This document shows, in pieces, positions 1 to 11,165 of a DNA stretch of 64,000 nt. The notes under the pieces were generated by a model, which saw only the letters and a program-made list of their open reading frames with translations, was not told where the DNA came from and did no database searches. The position numbers and the translations under genes are program-made. Position 1 is the first letter of the stretch; every line of letters begins with the position of its first letter. The DNA is from Circinella umbellata (taxonomy: Eukaryota; Mucoromycota; Mucoromycetes; Mucorales; Lichtheimiaceae): the NCBI GenBank assembly GCA_025093555.1, contig JAIWNF010000045.1:124001-188000 (forward strand). The letters run 5' to 3'.

Positions 1-1030
1 AAGCATTTATAATAACAATAAACAATTCATGTTGAGATTATTCAATCGATTGTTTTTCTTCTTCAACATTCTTTTGTATTTACTATATTCCAACACTGTG
101 GATCGGAAAGACTTCAATGGTTTAGTGATTCCTAAAAAAGCCTTTCATCCCAATCTATTGGATTAGTTGGGGGTGACATCACCTCAAGTTTTGACCTGAT
201 ATCTTTTCTTTCCATCATCCTTTCTCACACAGTCTTTTTTTTTTTCCTTTTTTTTTTCTTTGATTGATCTCGAACCTTATTGGTAACCTCTATCTTATAT
301 CTGCGTATAACTGGATAACAACTTCTCCCACTGCACTAAACACACTACACACACACACGAAAAATAACCGCTTCCTTTTTTCCATATACTCGCTCTCTCT
401 GTCTCTGTCTCTCTCTCTCCAAGCCTCCCAAAAAAAAAGCTTTCGTCACCAACTAAAACAATATAGCTTTTTAGCGATTGTAAGTTTCTCATTGCTTGAA
501 GCTTTTTATTCCTTCATTTCGTTCTATTTTGTTATCATTATCTTTTTTTAAACCTTATCATAAACCATCAAGTAAATTTTATTTTTAATATTATTATTAT
601 TTTATACTTGTGCTTTTTTTTTAATTTTTTATTTTATTTCCTTCCACATACTGGTTTCATTATATTAATAGGTTTACGGATATATATATAAATATATATA
701 TATACGGTTCATCATTATTTTTTTGTTATAATATTCTATTAATATAACATCAATTTCTTTTTTTTGTATCAACATAAGACGTGGTATGTATTTTTATTTA
801 TTTATTTATATTTTATTATCATATCATATCATGTGTATATAATTGTATGTCTCTATACTATATATTGTTATATAGTTTAATTTTATTATTGAATACAATA
901 ATAATAATAATAATAAGATATAGAGAAAAAAAAGAGTACGATTGATTGATTGATTATTTTGTGTGTGATAACTGATACAAATATCATAAGGGTTTTTTTT
1001 TTCCTGGTTACAAGATTATGAAAGAAAAAG
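1..1030. other. Upstream region of the HSF gene, no gene seen
   Basis: AT-rich DNA with poly-T runs, CT-rich tracts around 385-420, several short TA repeats and a GATT tandem near 940-955. I see no convincing coding exon on either strand. The pyrimidine tracts and the A-rich stretch just before the ATG at 1031 fit a promoter and leader for the next gene. Confidence 0.5.
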
Positions 1031-2060
1031 ATGTCTAGTAGTAGCAGAAGATCAAATAGATATAGTGAAGATGAAAACACAAGTATGGAAGAAAATAGTG
1101 GTGATGAATTCCCTTCACAAGAGTAAGTTTTTAAATAAATATATAAATGTATTGCGTTGTTTATTTTGGGGGATATATATATATTACTATGTTGTAAATT
1201 AAGGTTTGACGTTAATAAACAATAAATAGTAATACTAGTCATAGTAGGACAACACGATTACAACCTTTTGAAACAGTAATGGACGGACAATCGCTGACAA
1301 CTATACCAATAACAAAAACTCATGCAGCATTCGTTAGTAAACTGTTCAAGTAAGTCCTTTTTTCTTAAAATATATATTTCAAATATTGGGGAGGAAATAG
1401 TAAAATAAAAATAGAATCACTTATAAAAAAAAAAGTATGGTAGAAGATCCCGAGATTCAAGATCTTATAACTTGGTCTGATAATGGAGATGTATTTCGAG
1501 TTTTTAATCCAACGGCTTTTTCAAAAAATGTTCTTCCACGTTATTTTAAACATAATAATTGGCAAAGTTTTGTAAGACAATTAAATAGTAAGTTGTTATT
1601 TTCTGGTTGTTTGGGAGTAAAAGAGTGTAGAGAGAGAGAGTGTGTGTGTGGTGAAAAAAAGAATTTGATACTATTTTTTTAACGAAATATAATATAAAAA
1701 AAAGTGTATGGATTTAATAAGGTGAATGATATGATTCATTCTAATTTAAGGAATGAAAATCAAATGTGGGAATTTCGACATCCACATTTTCGACGTGGTG
1801 AAGTGGAAGACCTTCGAAATATTAAACGAAAAAGTGTACGTTCTTTGAGAGCAACAGCTCCTCTTTCAGTGAATGACGGTAATGACATACAGCGGTCGGA
1901 GCTGTTGCATCAGAATTATGCAAACCTTGTGGATCGAATGACTCGCATGGATACTAGTTTTGAATCTTTACTTGATGAGGTATCTGGTTTACGTGATACT
2001 GTATTAAAGCAACACCAAGTAAAAAAAACATTTATAACTTTTCTCTTCTTTCTTTAATTC

Positions 2061-2111
<51 letters not shown>

Positions 2112-2935
2112 CATAATAACTCAATTTTATTTATTTATTTTTTGTCATTTTAGTATATGGAAGGAATTATCCAAGCATTAGATGTCATTTGTGATCATGT
2201 TCCTGATGGAAGTAAGTTTGATATTTATTATAATATTAATGTAACATATATTCAACTATGTAATATATAATTCAGACAAAGCGGATATACAAGCACAATT
2301 AAAAACTCTACGTGATACAGCTGCATCTGTATCTCATTTAACACCGAGACCGTTACCACAGCAACAGCAACCACGATCAAGGCAGCAACAACCGAAAATG
2401 GAGAGATTACCGTCTATATCTATTAGTCCATTGATAGAGAATTCAGTGTCACCAACATCGCGTCGAACAAGTTTTCATAGCATATCAATGTCTGATATCA
2501 AAATGAATATTAATGATAATGAAAATAACACCCACGACAATAATAATAATAATAATGATAATAATAATTTAAGTAGGAATAGTAGGAATAGTTATAGTAA
2601 TAATAATAACAACAAGGATAATAGTAGAGGGGCTGATTATATAATGACTGGTAGATTATTATTATTATTTTTGTTTAAAAGAAAAAGAAAAAAAAAACGG
2701 TTTTATTATATTATATATTGGACATTATTTATTTCATTTTTCTAAACAAAGGACTATATGTTCTATTATATATAAATACATATATTCATTAGCAGAAAGA
2801 TCATCCATAGTACCAACAAGAAGGTTACCATCCATACAATCTAGTATGATGGCATTAGGGAAACAATCACAATTATTAAATCCTTTACCTTCTGAAGAGG
2901 ACGATGACTCTATTGATACTAATGATGGTAAATAA
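1031..2935 (+). CDS. Heat-shock-factor type transcription factor
   Basis: Nuclear sequence-specific transcription factor of the HSF family. Seven exons: 1031-1122, 1230-1349, 1436-1587, 1705-2018, 2154-2211, 2276-2650 and 2793-2935, giving 1254 nt and 417 aa. The HSF winged-helix DNA-binding domain spans about residues 62-150. It starts at the AFVSKLF segment and includes the recognition-helix region [17 protein letters not shown], joined across introns 2 and 3, and then [10 protein letters not shown] heptad-like stretch follows at about residues 185-240 and would be the HR-A/B trimerisation region. The C-terminal half is low complexity, with PQQQQP-like and Asn-rich tracts, and ends in an acidic EEDDDS segment that could activate transcription. 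The stop at 2933-2935 is read because no better downstream exon is visible; a further 3' exon cannot be excluded. Family assignment is secure. Whether it is the essential Hsf1 or an Sfl1/Skn7-type paralogue is not settled. Confidence 0.88.
2064..2111. repeat. (TA)n microsatellite in an HSF intron
   Basis: About 22 TA dinucleotides in intron 4 of the HSF gene, between the donor at 2019 and the acceptor at 2153. Confidence 0.85.
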
Positions 2936-3525
2936 CTTTATAATTTATATTTATAGTTTTAACAATCTTATTAATTTCTCTTTAAATGCATATGCTTTTT
3001 TTTATAGATACCAAAATAAAACGAAAAAAAGTTATATAAATAATCAAATTGAATCTTTTTTTTTCCCTCTTTGTTTTAACAAAAACCATGCAAGACAGAA
3101 AAAGAAAAAAAGAAGAAATGTAATTCATATATGTAGATATGTTAAATGTATGAAAAGAGAAAACTATGTATATATGTATAAGAAGAAGAAGAAGAGGGAA
3201 TGGAAAAGGGGAGTTTTTTTTGGATTTTGTTAATTAACCTGCAATATATAATATATTAATTATACTTATGAAACGTTTCTTTCACAGGGAATTAACAGTT
3301 TCTTTTTTTTTTTTCTTCTTTTTTGATTATTATTAATAATATTGAAAGAAAAAGACAAAAGAGATTGGAGAGGGAGGGGAGGGGATGCGGGTATAAATAA
3401 AAAAAAATGAATGGGGTTCCTATATTTGCAAAGTAGAAATTTGGTAAAATGGAAGGTGTGTGTGTATATATATGTGTGTTATATGATATATTTTGACATG
3501 TAAGTTGATAAAGAAAAAATATATT
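2936..3525. other. Convergent 3' region between the HSF and MAPKK genes
   Basis: AT-rich and A-rich DNA shared by two convergent genes. It holds poly-A/T runs and short GT repeats near 3460-3480. No exon is supported, and it probably contains both 3' untranslated regions. Confidence 0.5.
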
Positions 3526-5093
3526 TTATTGCCAACTCCATACTTCTTTAAGCCATGATGCTAAATCTTGTGAAGGATCGGCACGTTCTTTTATAAAAGG
3601 ATGTTCAAGCATTCTTTCAGGTCCTGGTCTTTCAAGTGGATCTTTAATCAAACTATTTATTTTTATTATTTAGTAATTATTCACATTTTTAGTTAAGAAG
3701 AATAAGAAGGAAAAAAAGAAAGAAAGAATTTACCATTTTGAAATAAAATCTCGACATTCAATAGATCGATCATCACCCAAGTTAGGAAGTGGTTGACTTA
3801 CAATAAAATCCAATAATTCAAATACAGAAAGATGAGGTTGACCAGGTGGAGGTAAAGCTGGATGGTTTTGAGCTACTTCTATAATTGTTAAACCAAGAGA
3901 CCAGATATCAGATTGAACAGAATAAGTCGCTCCTTTAATACGTTCAGGCTAAAATAAATAAACAAATAAATAATAAATAAATAGGTACATTACATTACAT
4001 TACATATATATTTACATTATAGATCATTATAGATCATTATATACCATTATATATCATTATAAATATAAATATAATAACTTACTGCCATATAATATTGTGT
4101 TCCTGTAAATGTTTCAGCCATAGAATTAATTAATTCACCAGAAACGCCCAAATCACAAAGTTTAATTTCACCATTTCTTGTCATTAAAATATTAGAAGGT
4201 TTAATATCTAAATAATAATAATAATAATTCATATTAATAATTCGTATAAATATTTCATATAAATAAAATACTTTACCTCTATGAATTACATTTTTTGAAT
4301 GTAAATAAATAAGACCTTTACAAACCTATTATATGAAAATATATATATACTTTTTTTTTAATCTATGCAATAAACAAATTCATATCATAATAATAATAAT
4401 AATAAGATATTTACTGATTCAGCAAGTCTTGCAAGTACAGTTTCACCAATAACACCTTCCATATCACGAGCACGTTTATAAATATCCTCAAAACTGCCAC
4501 CATCACAATTTTCAATGCAAATAGCAATAGTTGTATCACCATCATCTAAAAATGCTCCATAAAATGAAACAATATGTGGTGATTCACATGTTTTTAAAAA
4601 TGATAATTCTCTTAAAATTTGTCTTTGTAATTGTGGTTCAGCTTCTACAGTAATTGTCTATTTAAAAACTTTATTAACTTTTTTTCTTTCTCTTTAAAAC
4701 AAAACCCTCCCCAACCTTAAAGAAAAATAATGATATTACCTTTTTAGCCATAACTAAACCTGAAGGTTTATAACGAACTTTCCAAACAACACCTGCAGCT
4801 CCTTCACCAAGTTTTTGAATATTTTCAAAATCCACAGGTTTTAATTCGTCTGGAATAAGAGCTTGTTGATTTTCCAACATATTATTTTGTGAACGATTTT
4901 GACTTACAATACGAGCTAAATCTTCTCTCCAATTATTACTACTATCTGTAGATGTTGAAGGTTTTAATAAAGGTCCACCTACAGCTGCTGCTGCTAAACT
5001 AGCTTCATCGTCTAAACTACATGGTGTTGTAGGTCTCGAATCAAGGTTGAGACGTAATCCCGAATGATTTCGTAATTTTCCAATTTGTGCCAT
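3526..5093 (-). CDS. MKK1: MAP kinase kinase, Mkk1/Pek1 type (cell-wall integrity)
   Basis: Dual-specificity kinase that would phosphorylate a Slt2/Pmk1-type MAPK. Six exons on the minus strand: 5093-4740, 4657-4415, 4325-4277, 4207-4083, 3948-3734 and 3652-3526, giving 1113 nt and 370 aa. The N-terminal 85 residues are Ser/Thr-rich. The Gly-rich loop GEGAAG is at residues 96-101 and the ATP-binding Lys is in VMAKK (114-118). The catalytic loop HRDIKPSN covers 214-221, and the activation loop carries S244 and T248 in SMAET, the MAPKK S-x3-T pattern. YYMAPERI and the DIWSLGLT helix are present. The metal-binding motif is DLG rather than DFG. Similarity to fungal Mkk1/Pek1 ([28 protein letters not shown]) is what suggests the cell-wall-integrity branch instead of Ste7 or Pbs2. 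Kinase class is certain; the branch is inferred. Confidence 0.9.
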
Positions 5094-7120
5094 TTTTTTT
5101 TTTAAAGAAAAAAAAAAAAGTTAAATAAATGTATGTATGTATGTACGTATAGTTTGTTTCAATAGGGTAAAAAAAAATATGGTCTTTTTTTTTTTTAAAT
5201 AAAAACAAAATATGAGAGATTGAGAAGACGCACGCGAAAAATAAGTAGAGAGAAAAGAAAAAGAGAGAGAGAAGAAGAAAAAAAAGAGAGGGGTGAGCAA
5301 GTTTTCTAGTTCAAAAAAAAAAAAGTTACTTGTGTAACCGTTTATACAATACATAAGTTTGTGTGTTTGTTGTTAAGATCCGACCCTTATATACAACAAA
5401 GAAGGGCCTTACTTATATAAATCACCAGACCATCCTCGTCATGATCTCGCTTTTCTGTCCTGGAAATCAAAAAAAAAGTACGTAATATATGTTAGGTCAT
5501 AAGAATAAAACAATAGACATATAGTTTATGTACTTAGCAAATAAAAAAGGTCATATCATAATATTATTCTACTTAAAAAACAACAGTTTGTATTTAATGA
5601 AATCTATTTCTTTATAACATTATGGTTTTATTTGAACTTTTTAAGTATAATAGTAAAATTAATTTGTAACCAAGGAAAAATAAAAACGGGACACATTATA
5701 TATTATATATATATTTCGATGTTGCGTAGGAGCAAAGCATATATCATTATACATAACAAATAATGAATGGACGGATAGACGCTTCCGTGTATGCGAAGAA
5801 AACTAAAAAACAAAACTCCGAAAAAAAACTGGACCTTGGCAAAGGCTGAAACAATATTCACTAAATATCTTTTTGTTCCAAGTGTTTCATCTTTCCCACC
5901 GTTACTTTATTCAATGCCATTAACTCCATTTAACTTCATTCACCTACATTCAACTACATTCAAGCGCATTGAATAACTTTTTTTTTCACAATTGAGGGAA
6001 ATTTCAACTACAAAACAAAGAAGTCGGCCTTCTTGTCAAAAGAATGCTCAAGGCCACAACGCTGGACGTCCTAAAAAAAATGGGATAGCAAACAAATAAA
6101 TTATCATTTATTTCTGTTAACACGACTATCAATAATAATAGCAACGTCTGTACAGGAAGAATCAACATTATTGTTAGCGGAGGGTGATCATGTACCTCTT
6201 GGTAAATTTTTTTTTTTTTGGCACCATGGTTCCCTTAGCCGAAGAAGATGAATATGATGTATCTGATGAAGATGATATTCTCAGTGAAACTGATTGTAAT
6301 GATGAAGATAAAGACGAGTATATGAATAGACAAGAATGCAATGAAGATATCATTGAGATTACATCCCAAGCAGCCCATCATCAATATGCAAATAACACTA
6401 CAGAAGAAAATAGAAATGAATTAAGTAATACATCAAATAGTAACGAGAGAAGAAGCCAATAAAATCAATACGTAGTCTAGGCAATAGGAACTCGAATTAA
6501 TAAAAATCTGTTGCTATGCCTGGAACTTATACATAGAGTCGATTTTTTTAAAAAGCGGAAAGGTTGTGGGGTGCCTGCAGAACGCATTATAAATATTCAA
6601 TAACCCTACTAAAAAAAAAACCGTCGGTACCGACTAAAAGGAAGCGGAGCACTGAATACTGTTTCTTAATAAGAATAAGATATAAAATATGAGCACACTT
6701 GTCAAAAAGTTAAATTAAGTGTTCCAGACCCATGATGTAATAAATACTTATCATGTAGACTACTATCTCTTATCCCACTTCCAAAACTTAATGATACGTA
6801 ACAACAACATTATTAATTATGAATTTTTACGTACCTGAAAAAAGTGTTATTGTAGTCATCGAATTAAAATAAAATAAAAAAAAGTTGAATGAATATGCAC
6901 GAAAAAATTATAGTAGTTGTGATTAGTGATAAATCATTAACAGCTCAGTCTATTCCCATCATTTAAACTGTAGATAAGATTTTCATACATATAATCATCG
7001 TGCTTCAATCAATTGTACAAAAAGATAAGAATGAATGAAATGAATAACATAATGGTTTATTTTGATAAAAAAAAAGAAAAGGAGATTTAGTTTTATTGAA
7101 AATATAAAAAGAATTACAAT
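5094..7120. other. MAPKK upstream region and gene-poor DNA
   Basis: The first few hundred bases hold A/G-rich and T-rich tracts suited to the MAPKK promoter. Beyond about 5.8 kb there are only short open stretches. One exon-like piece near 6030-6085 would read as a basic GRPKK-type segment, but nothing around it supports a gene. The acidic open stretch at 6184-6462 is listed separately. Confidence 0.4.
6184..6462 (+). CDS. Short acidic open frame, unrecognised, possibly a last exon
   Basis: An uninterrupted stretch whose latter part is very acidic (runs of Glu and Asp, then Asn/Ser), ending at a stop at 6460-6462. Codons upstream of 6200 read into a GT-rich donor-like site followed by a T-run and a CACCATGG, so the true unit may start at an internal ATG near 6226 or be a 3' exon of a decayed gene. 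No domain is recognised. The composition is compatible with a disordered acidic tail. It could equally be chance in low-complexity DNA. Confidence 0.2.
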   Translation: MIMYLLVNFFFFGTMVPLAEEDEYDVSDEDDILSETDCNDEDKDEYMNRQECNEDIIEITSQAAHHQYANNTTEENRNELSNTSNSNERRSQ

Positions 7121-7162
7121 TATAAACATGATTTTATAAGAAAAAGAAATACATAATAAATT

Positions 7163-7603
7163 TTAGTCTTTTTTTGTGTTTGAGACATGGAGGGCATCTA
7201 CTTGCTCATCTAATTGATTGACATCAATAATATCGTCATAATGACGTTTTGTTGTTATCAGCCTCACTCGAACACTACGCTGTTATTGCATTTTGTTGTA
7301 GTAGTGTGGCGCGCGCCTAAAAACCATCAGCATGATAATGTTCATTGTTGTTCTTGTGATCCCTGAAACCACTTCCAGTACGACGATATTGGTCTTAAAC
7401 ACTAGACCAACTTGAACCCCCCTAGACCAGGCTGTTCTCAAGTTAATATTATAATAGTGGCCGATACCACTACCACAGCCACCACAGCCACTACCACGAG
7501 CTTGGTTGGTCAAAAAGTCCACGAACTGTGACACGATGTAGCTGACCCCGTCAACCACTCGTATCACCTGCCATGATAAAATTGCTGTTTTGCATATTTA
7601 CCA
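7163..7603 (-). pseudogene. Decayed Gly/Arg-rich (RGG/FOP-like) protein gene
   Basis: On the minus strand a Gly-rich block at about 7510-7445 reads RGSGCGGCGSGIGHYYN, which looks like an RGG box in which Arg codons became Cys, Ser or His by C-to-T/G-to-A changes. In the same frame, after an in-frame TAA at 7283-7285, the sequence continues to a C-terminal piece DVNQLDEQVDAL and ends at a stop at 7163. That tail resembles the LDxxLDxY repeats at the C-terminus of FOP/CHTOP and Aly-like mRNA-export adaptors. A second frame between them also encodes plausible residues (YRRTGSGFRDHK), which suggests a frameshift. I read this as a relic of an RNA-binding adaptor gene; the family is tentative. Confidence 0.35.
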
Positions 7604-9861
7604 TGGTGGGTTGATGTGAGTGATTATTTATTCTTTGCTGTTATGTAAAAAGAAAGGACAAAAAAAGAAATTTACAGACTTTTTTATTTATACTTAGTAA
7701 AGAAATAAAAACTGAATTTCATTTTTCAATCATTGTCAATAAAGAGTATTTATGGTCATGGATGTTTATCAGTTGTTTGTTTTTTTACCATCTAAGGTTA
7801 ATATATAATCTTTATCATAAAAAGTGTGTTTTATCAAAATATGTATAGAACAACAACTATAATAAAATTTATCATAAAAAAAAAGACTCACTATTTTCCT
7901 CCCCTTCTAATCATACTCACTATTTTTTATACTAATGCCTTATTGTTATAATCATGAGAAAGAAGACCTTTTTTTTTACTTTTCTTGTGGTATGCTTATT
8001 TTGTAATATTTCCTTCGATATTGATCAGTGTTGTATATGTTTACGAATGATGTCAATACTTAACAAAAAAAAAATTGACTCTCTTTCTCCCCTAATATTT
8101 TGCTTTTGTTTATTATGTATTCTACGTAATTCGAGGAGAAGGAAACAGAAAAAAAAAGATGCCGTGGTCTACCATACCTGCTCTACACTCATGATGCTCA
8201 ACAAAACCTTGTATATAACTACAGTTGAATAAAATGCCTTTGTTATATAAAAATGCCTCTCTTTGTATTACTTATGCTGATAATTAACAAATAAGAATAT
8301 TTATAATATTCAATTAAAAAGAAATTTAATTCCATTATCGATCGCGTGTTTATTTCAATTAATTATATTACTTGTGTTTTGTACGTAGTTATAGGAATAA
8401 TCAAGTTAATAAATTCTGTCAAGAAACATTGCAAACTGAATAAACACTCTATAATTAAACCATTTATTAGAAGATATACAACTGGGGCTTTTGTCATCTT
8501 TAATGATATCCATATAATAATAATGAGAATGGTGAAATACTGTTGCTACATCCAACCAAAATATCATTGTTTCTTTTTTCTTTTCATAATATTAGAAACC
8601 CCCCCCCCAACCTTTTTTTATTTATGCAATTTATGCGTTCCAATTGGTTTGTTGTTATAAAGTATTATTTATCATGAAGTTCCACAGTTTATTTAGACCT
8701 CCGAATGTTGATAGTTATATCATAATGGTCAGATATGCTTTAGGACTCGATGGATCATTAAAAACGAAGAATTATAGCATCTTCGGTGAAAATATGGAAA
8801 TGGATTATCTATTGTGTAATCAAGTATCGATTTAATCGGCTGACAAAAATATGTATTAACAGAACTGTTCAGTATGACGGAGGCAGTACAATATTCAACA
8901 TCCTTCCAACAAATACTCACTGGGATTCATTCGAGGAGGTTTTATTATTTATTATATGTGACAATAGACAGCCCCCAAACTATTATCTTTGTATATACGA
9001 GAATTATATGAGAATATCTCCTTGGTAACCATTATCATGGCTTTTGTAAATAGATATTTTATATATGCTATTCCAAAAAGATATCAATCTATGTTTTCGA
9101 TAAATACAATTTGTTTCAAAGCTATTATCGGAGTAGGACTTTATCTCTGTACATGGGAAAGAGAGAGCCGTTCGATTTTTACTTGAACATCAAAATCCAA
9201 CGTGAACATAATATATATTCGTAGAATGACAAAGCAGCACCCCATTGCTCATGAGATATGAAGAAAAAAAAATAACCATACGGCTTAAAAATTGATAATC
9301 CATTTGAACGAAATCATCCATATGGCGGATGTGTTTTCGTCAACAATAAAATTTTGACGAATATTGTATGCTGTTATTGTTTTATCAAGAGTAATATAAA
9401 AATAGGTGGGACTATTTTTCCGCAGTCTCTTTCCTTCGTTTTTAGTCGACAAAGTTAATGTAAAAGAAAAATAAATAATCAACTTTGTTTATGAAAAAGT
9501 GCCATAAAAGAAATTTCATCGTGGGTGGCCAAGTATAGTAAACTGGTTCTATGCTTTGAAAATGAACAAATATCCCCAACCATTAATCCGCAATTCTTGT
9601 CAAATTAAAAAAAAATTCAGGTAATCCAGAACTTTTTTGTTCTTAAAAACATAAAAACATGAACGGACCATTGAAAGTGAAAAATAAATGAAGGAATTGG
9701 TTTAAAAGTAATTCAAGGGGAGTGCTGACGTTAAAGCGTTTAAAATTAGGCAGTAAAAATATTGGCATAAAAAAGATTATGATATCTCCGATATAATTGC
9801 TGAGTATTTCTTAGGCTATTGGTGGCATCAAAGGAACCGCCTTTTCCCTCAGCACTGAAAG
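7604..9861. other. Gene-poor AT-rich region upstream of RPL37
   Basis: Contains poly-A/T runs, a C-run at about 8597-8606, and short open stretches on both strands at 8640-9190 that share no consistent frame and show no recognised domain. They may be remnants of an old insertion. The last 200 bases before 9862 should hold the RPL37 promoter, with a pyrimidine-rich CTTTTCCCTC just before the ATG. Confidence 0.4.
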
Positions 9862-10627
9862 ATGGTATGTATATCAAGTTTATAGGGGAGAAAGAAGGAT
9901 AATAAATTAGAAGGAAAGAGAAAGAGAGAGAGAGAGCGAGCAAAAAAAAAAATAAAAAAAGAAAGAAAGGATGGATGAAAGGATGGATAGATTTATGAAT
10001 GGATTGGATGGATTTGATTTGAAAAAAAAAAAAATCACACTATCGACATTATCAAAACCCTTTTCGAGGATAAAAATTGGAATTTTCAAACGCGATCGAA
10101 TTTATACGAAAACAAAAAAACAATTGCAACTGACAACGTTATACGATTACTATTATTACGAATTTAAATAATTTAGTCCAAGGGTACTACCTCGTTCGGT
10201 AAACGCCACACCAAGACGCACACTTTGTGCCGTCGTTGCGGTAATCGTGCTCTTCACAAGCAAAAGAAGACTTGTGCTAGCTGTGGTTACCCCTCTGCCA
10301 AGATCCGCAAGTGTAAGTTTAAACGTTATATTTATAAAATGTGGATAAAAAAAAGTTTAAATTGTTTTCAATTAATTAAATGAAAATAATTTAATTATAG
10401 ACAACTGGTCCGAAAAGGCTAAGCGTAGAAAGACCACTGGTACTGGCCGTATGAGCCACTTGAAGATCGTCCACCGTCGTTTCCTTAACGGTTTCCGCGA
10501 GGGTAAATAATTTTTTATTAAATATATATTTATAATATGACCTGAACATTCTTATTCTAAATGTAACTTTTTTTATTTTTATAAAAAAAAAATAGGTACT
10601 CAAGCTGTTAAGCAAACTAAGGCTTAA
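9862..10627 (+). CDS. RPL37: 60S ribosomal protein eL37
   Basis: Structural protein of the large ribosomal subunit, bound to rRNA. Four exons: 9862-9864, 10177-10312, 10401-10502 and 10596-10627, giving 273 nt and 90 aa. The first coding exon is only the ATG, followed directly by a GTATGT donor; the 312-bp intron ends at TTTAG before the codons for [11 protein letters not shown]. The protein carries the eL37 zinc-binding cysteines in CRRCG and CASCGYP and the conserved [11 protein letters not shown] block. Length and sequence match the family. The ATG-only exon is the one start that gives the canonical M-[ST]-K-G-T N-terminus, and no other in-frame ATG lies close to exon 2. The first intron is A/G-rich with GGAT repeats, and no snoRNA boxes are evident in it. 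Confidence 0.93.
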
Positions 10628-11165
10628 ATGTAATTTTTTTTGTTATTTCGCGTCTTATTTTTCTTTTTCTTTTTTGGTAACTCAAAGAAAATGAAAATGA
10701 TAATAAAAAAAATATACACACACAAACCTTTCAACACCCAAATTTTTTTTTTGTATTTTGAAATATAATGTGTGAATTGAAAAAAAACTGTGCTTTTTGA
10801 GAGATTATGTTTTATTTTTGGGAGTTAAAAAAAGATTTGCTGTGGGGGAGAGGCCATTGTTTTGGGGTATGGGGATTTTTTTTAAAAAAAAGGTACTCTT
10901 CTTGCATTATTTAGCTAATTTATGAATGGGGGCGGGGAGTTTTTTGATCTTCTTGTAAAAGATATTCTAACATTAAAATAACAAAATATTCTCACGTGCT
11001 CACCCATTAAACTGGATTTCCCCACTCAAAAAAAAAAAAAACTTTAACAGATAAAAATAACGTAGAAACCCGGGTCTGTCAATTTCTCTTCTTTCTCTCT
11101 CTTTTTTTCTCTCTCTCTACACACACAAACACACACATCATTAAATATAGATAGAGACAAAAATA
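10628..11165. other. RPL37 3' flank and acyltransferase promoter region
   Basis: AT-rich and G-rich patches with poly-A/T. A CACGTG E-box palindrome lies near 10993-10998, and a CT-repeat tract followed by CA repeats sits at 11085-11135, just before the ATG of the next gene. No exon is seen. Confidence 0.45.

Noticed and set aside
264..551. Open stretch of 95 codons upstream of the HSF gene
   Set aside because: Composed of CT-repeat and T-rich DNA, no domain, lies in the presumed promoter.
5121..5354. Open stretch on the minus strand rich in Phe/Ser/Leu
   Set aside because: Compositional artefact of poly-T/CT tracts upstream of the MAPKK start.
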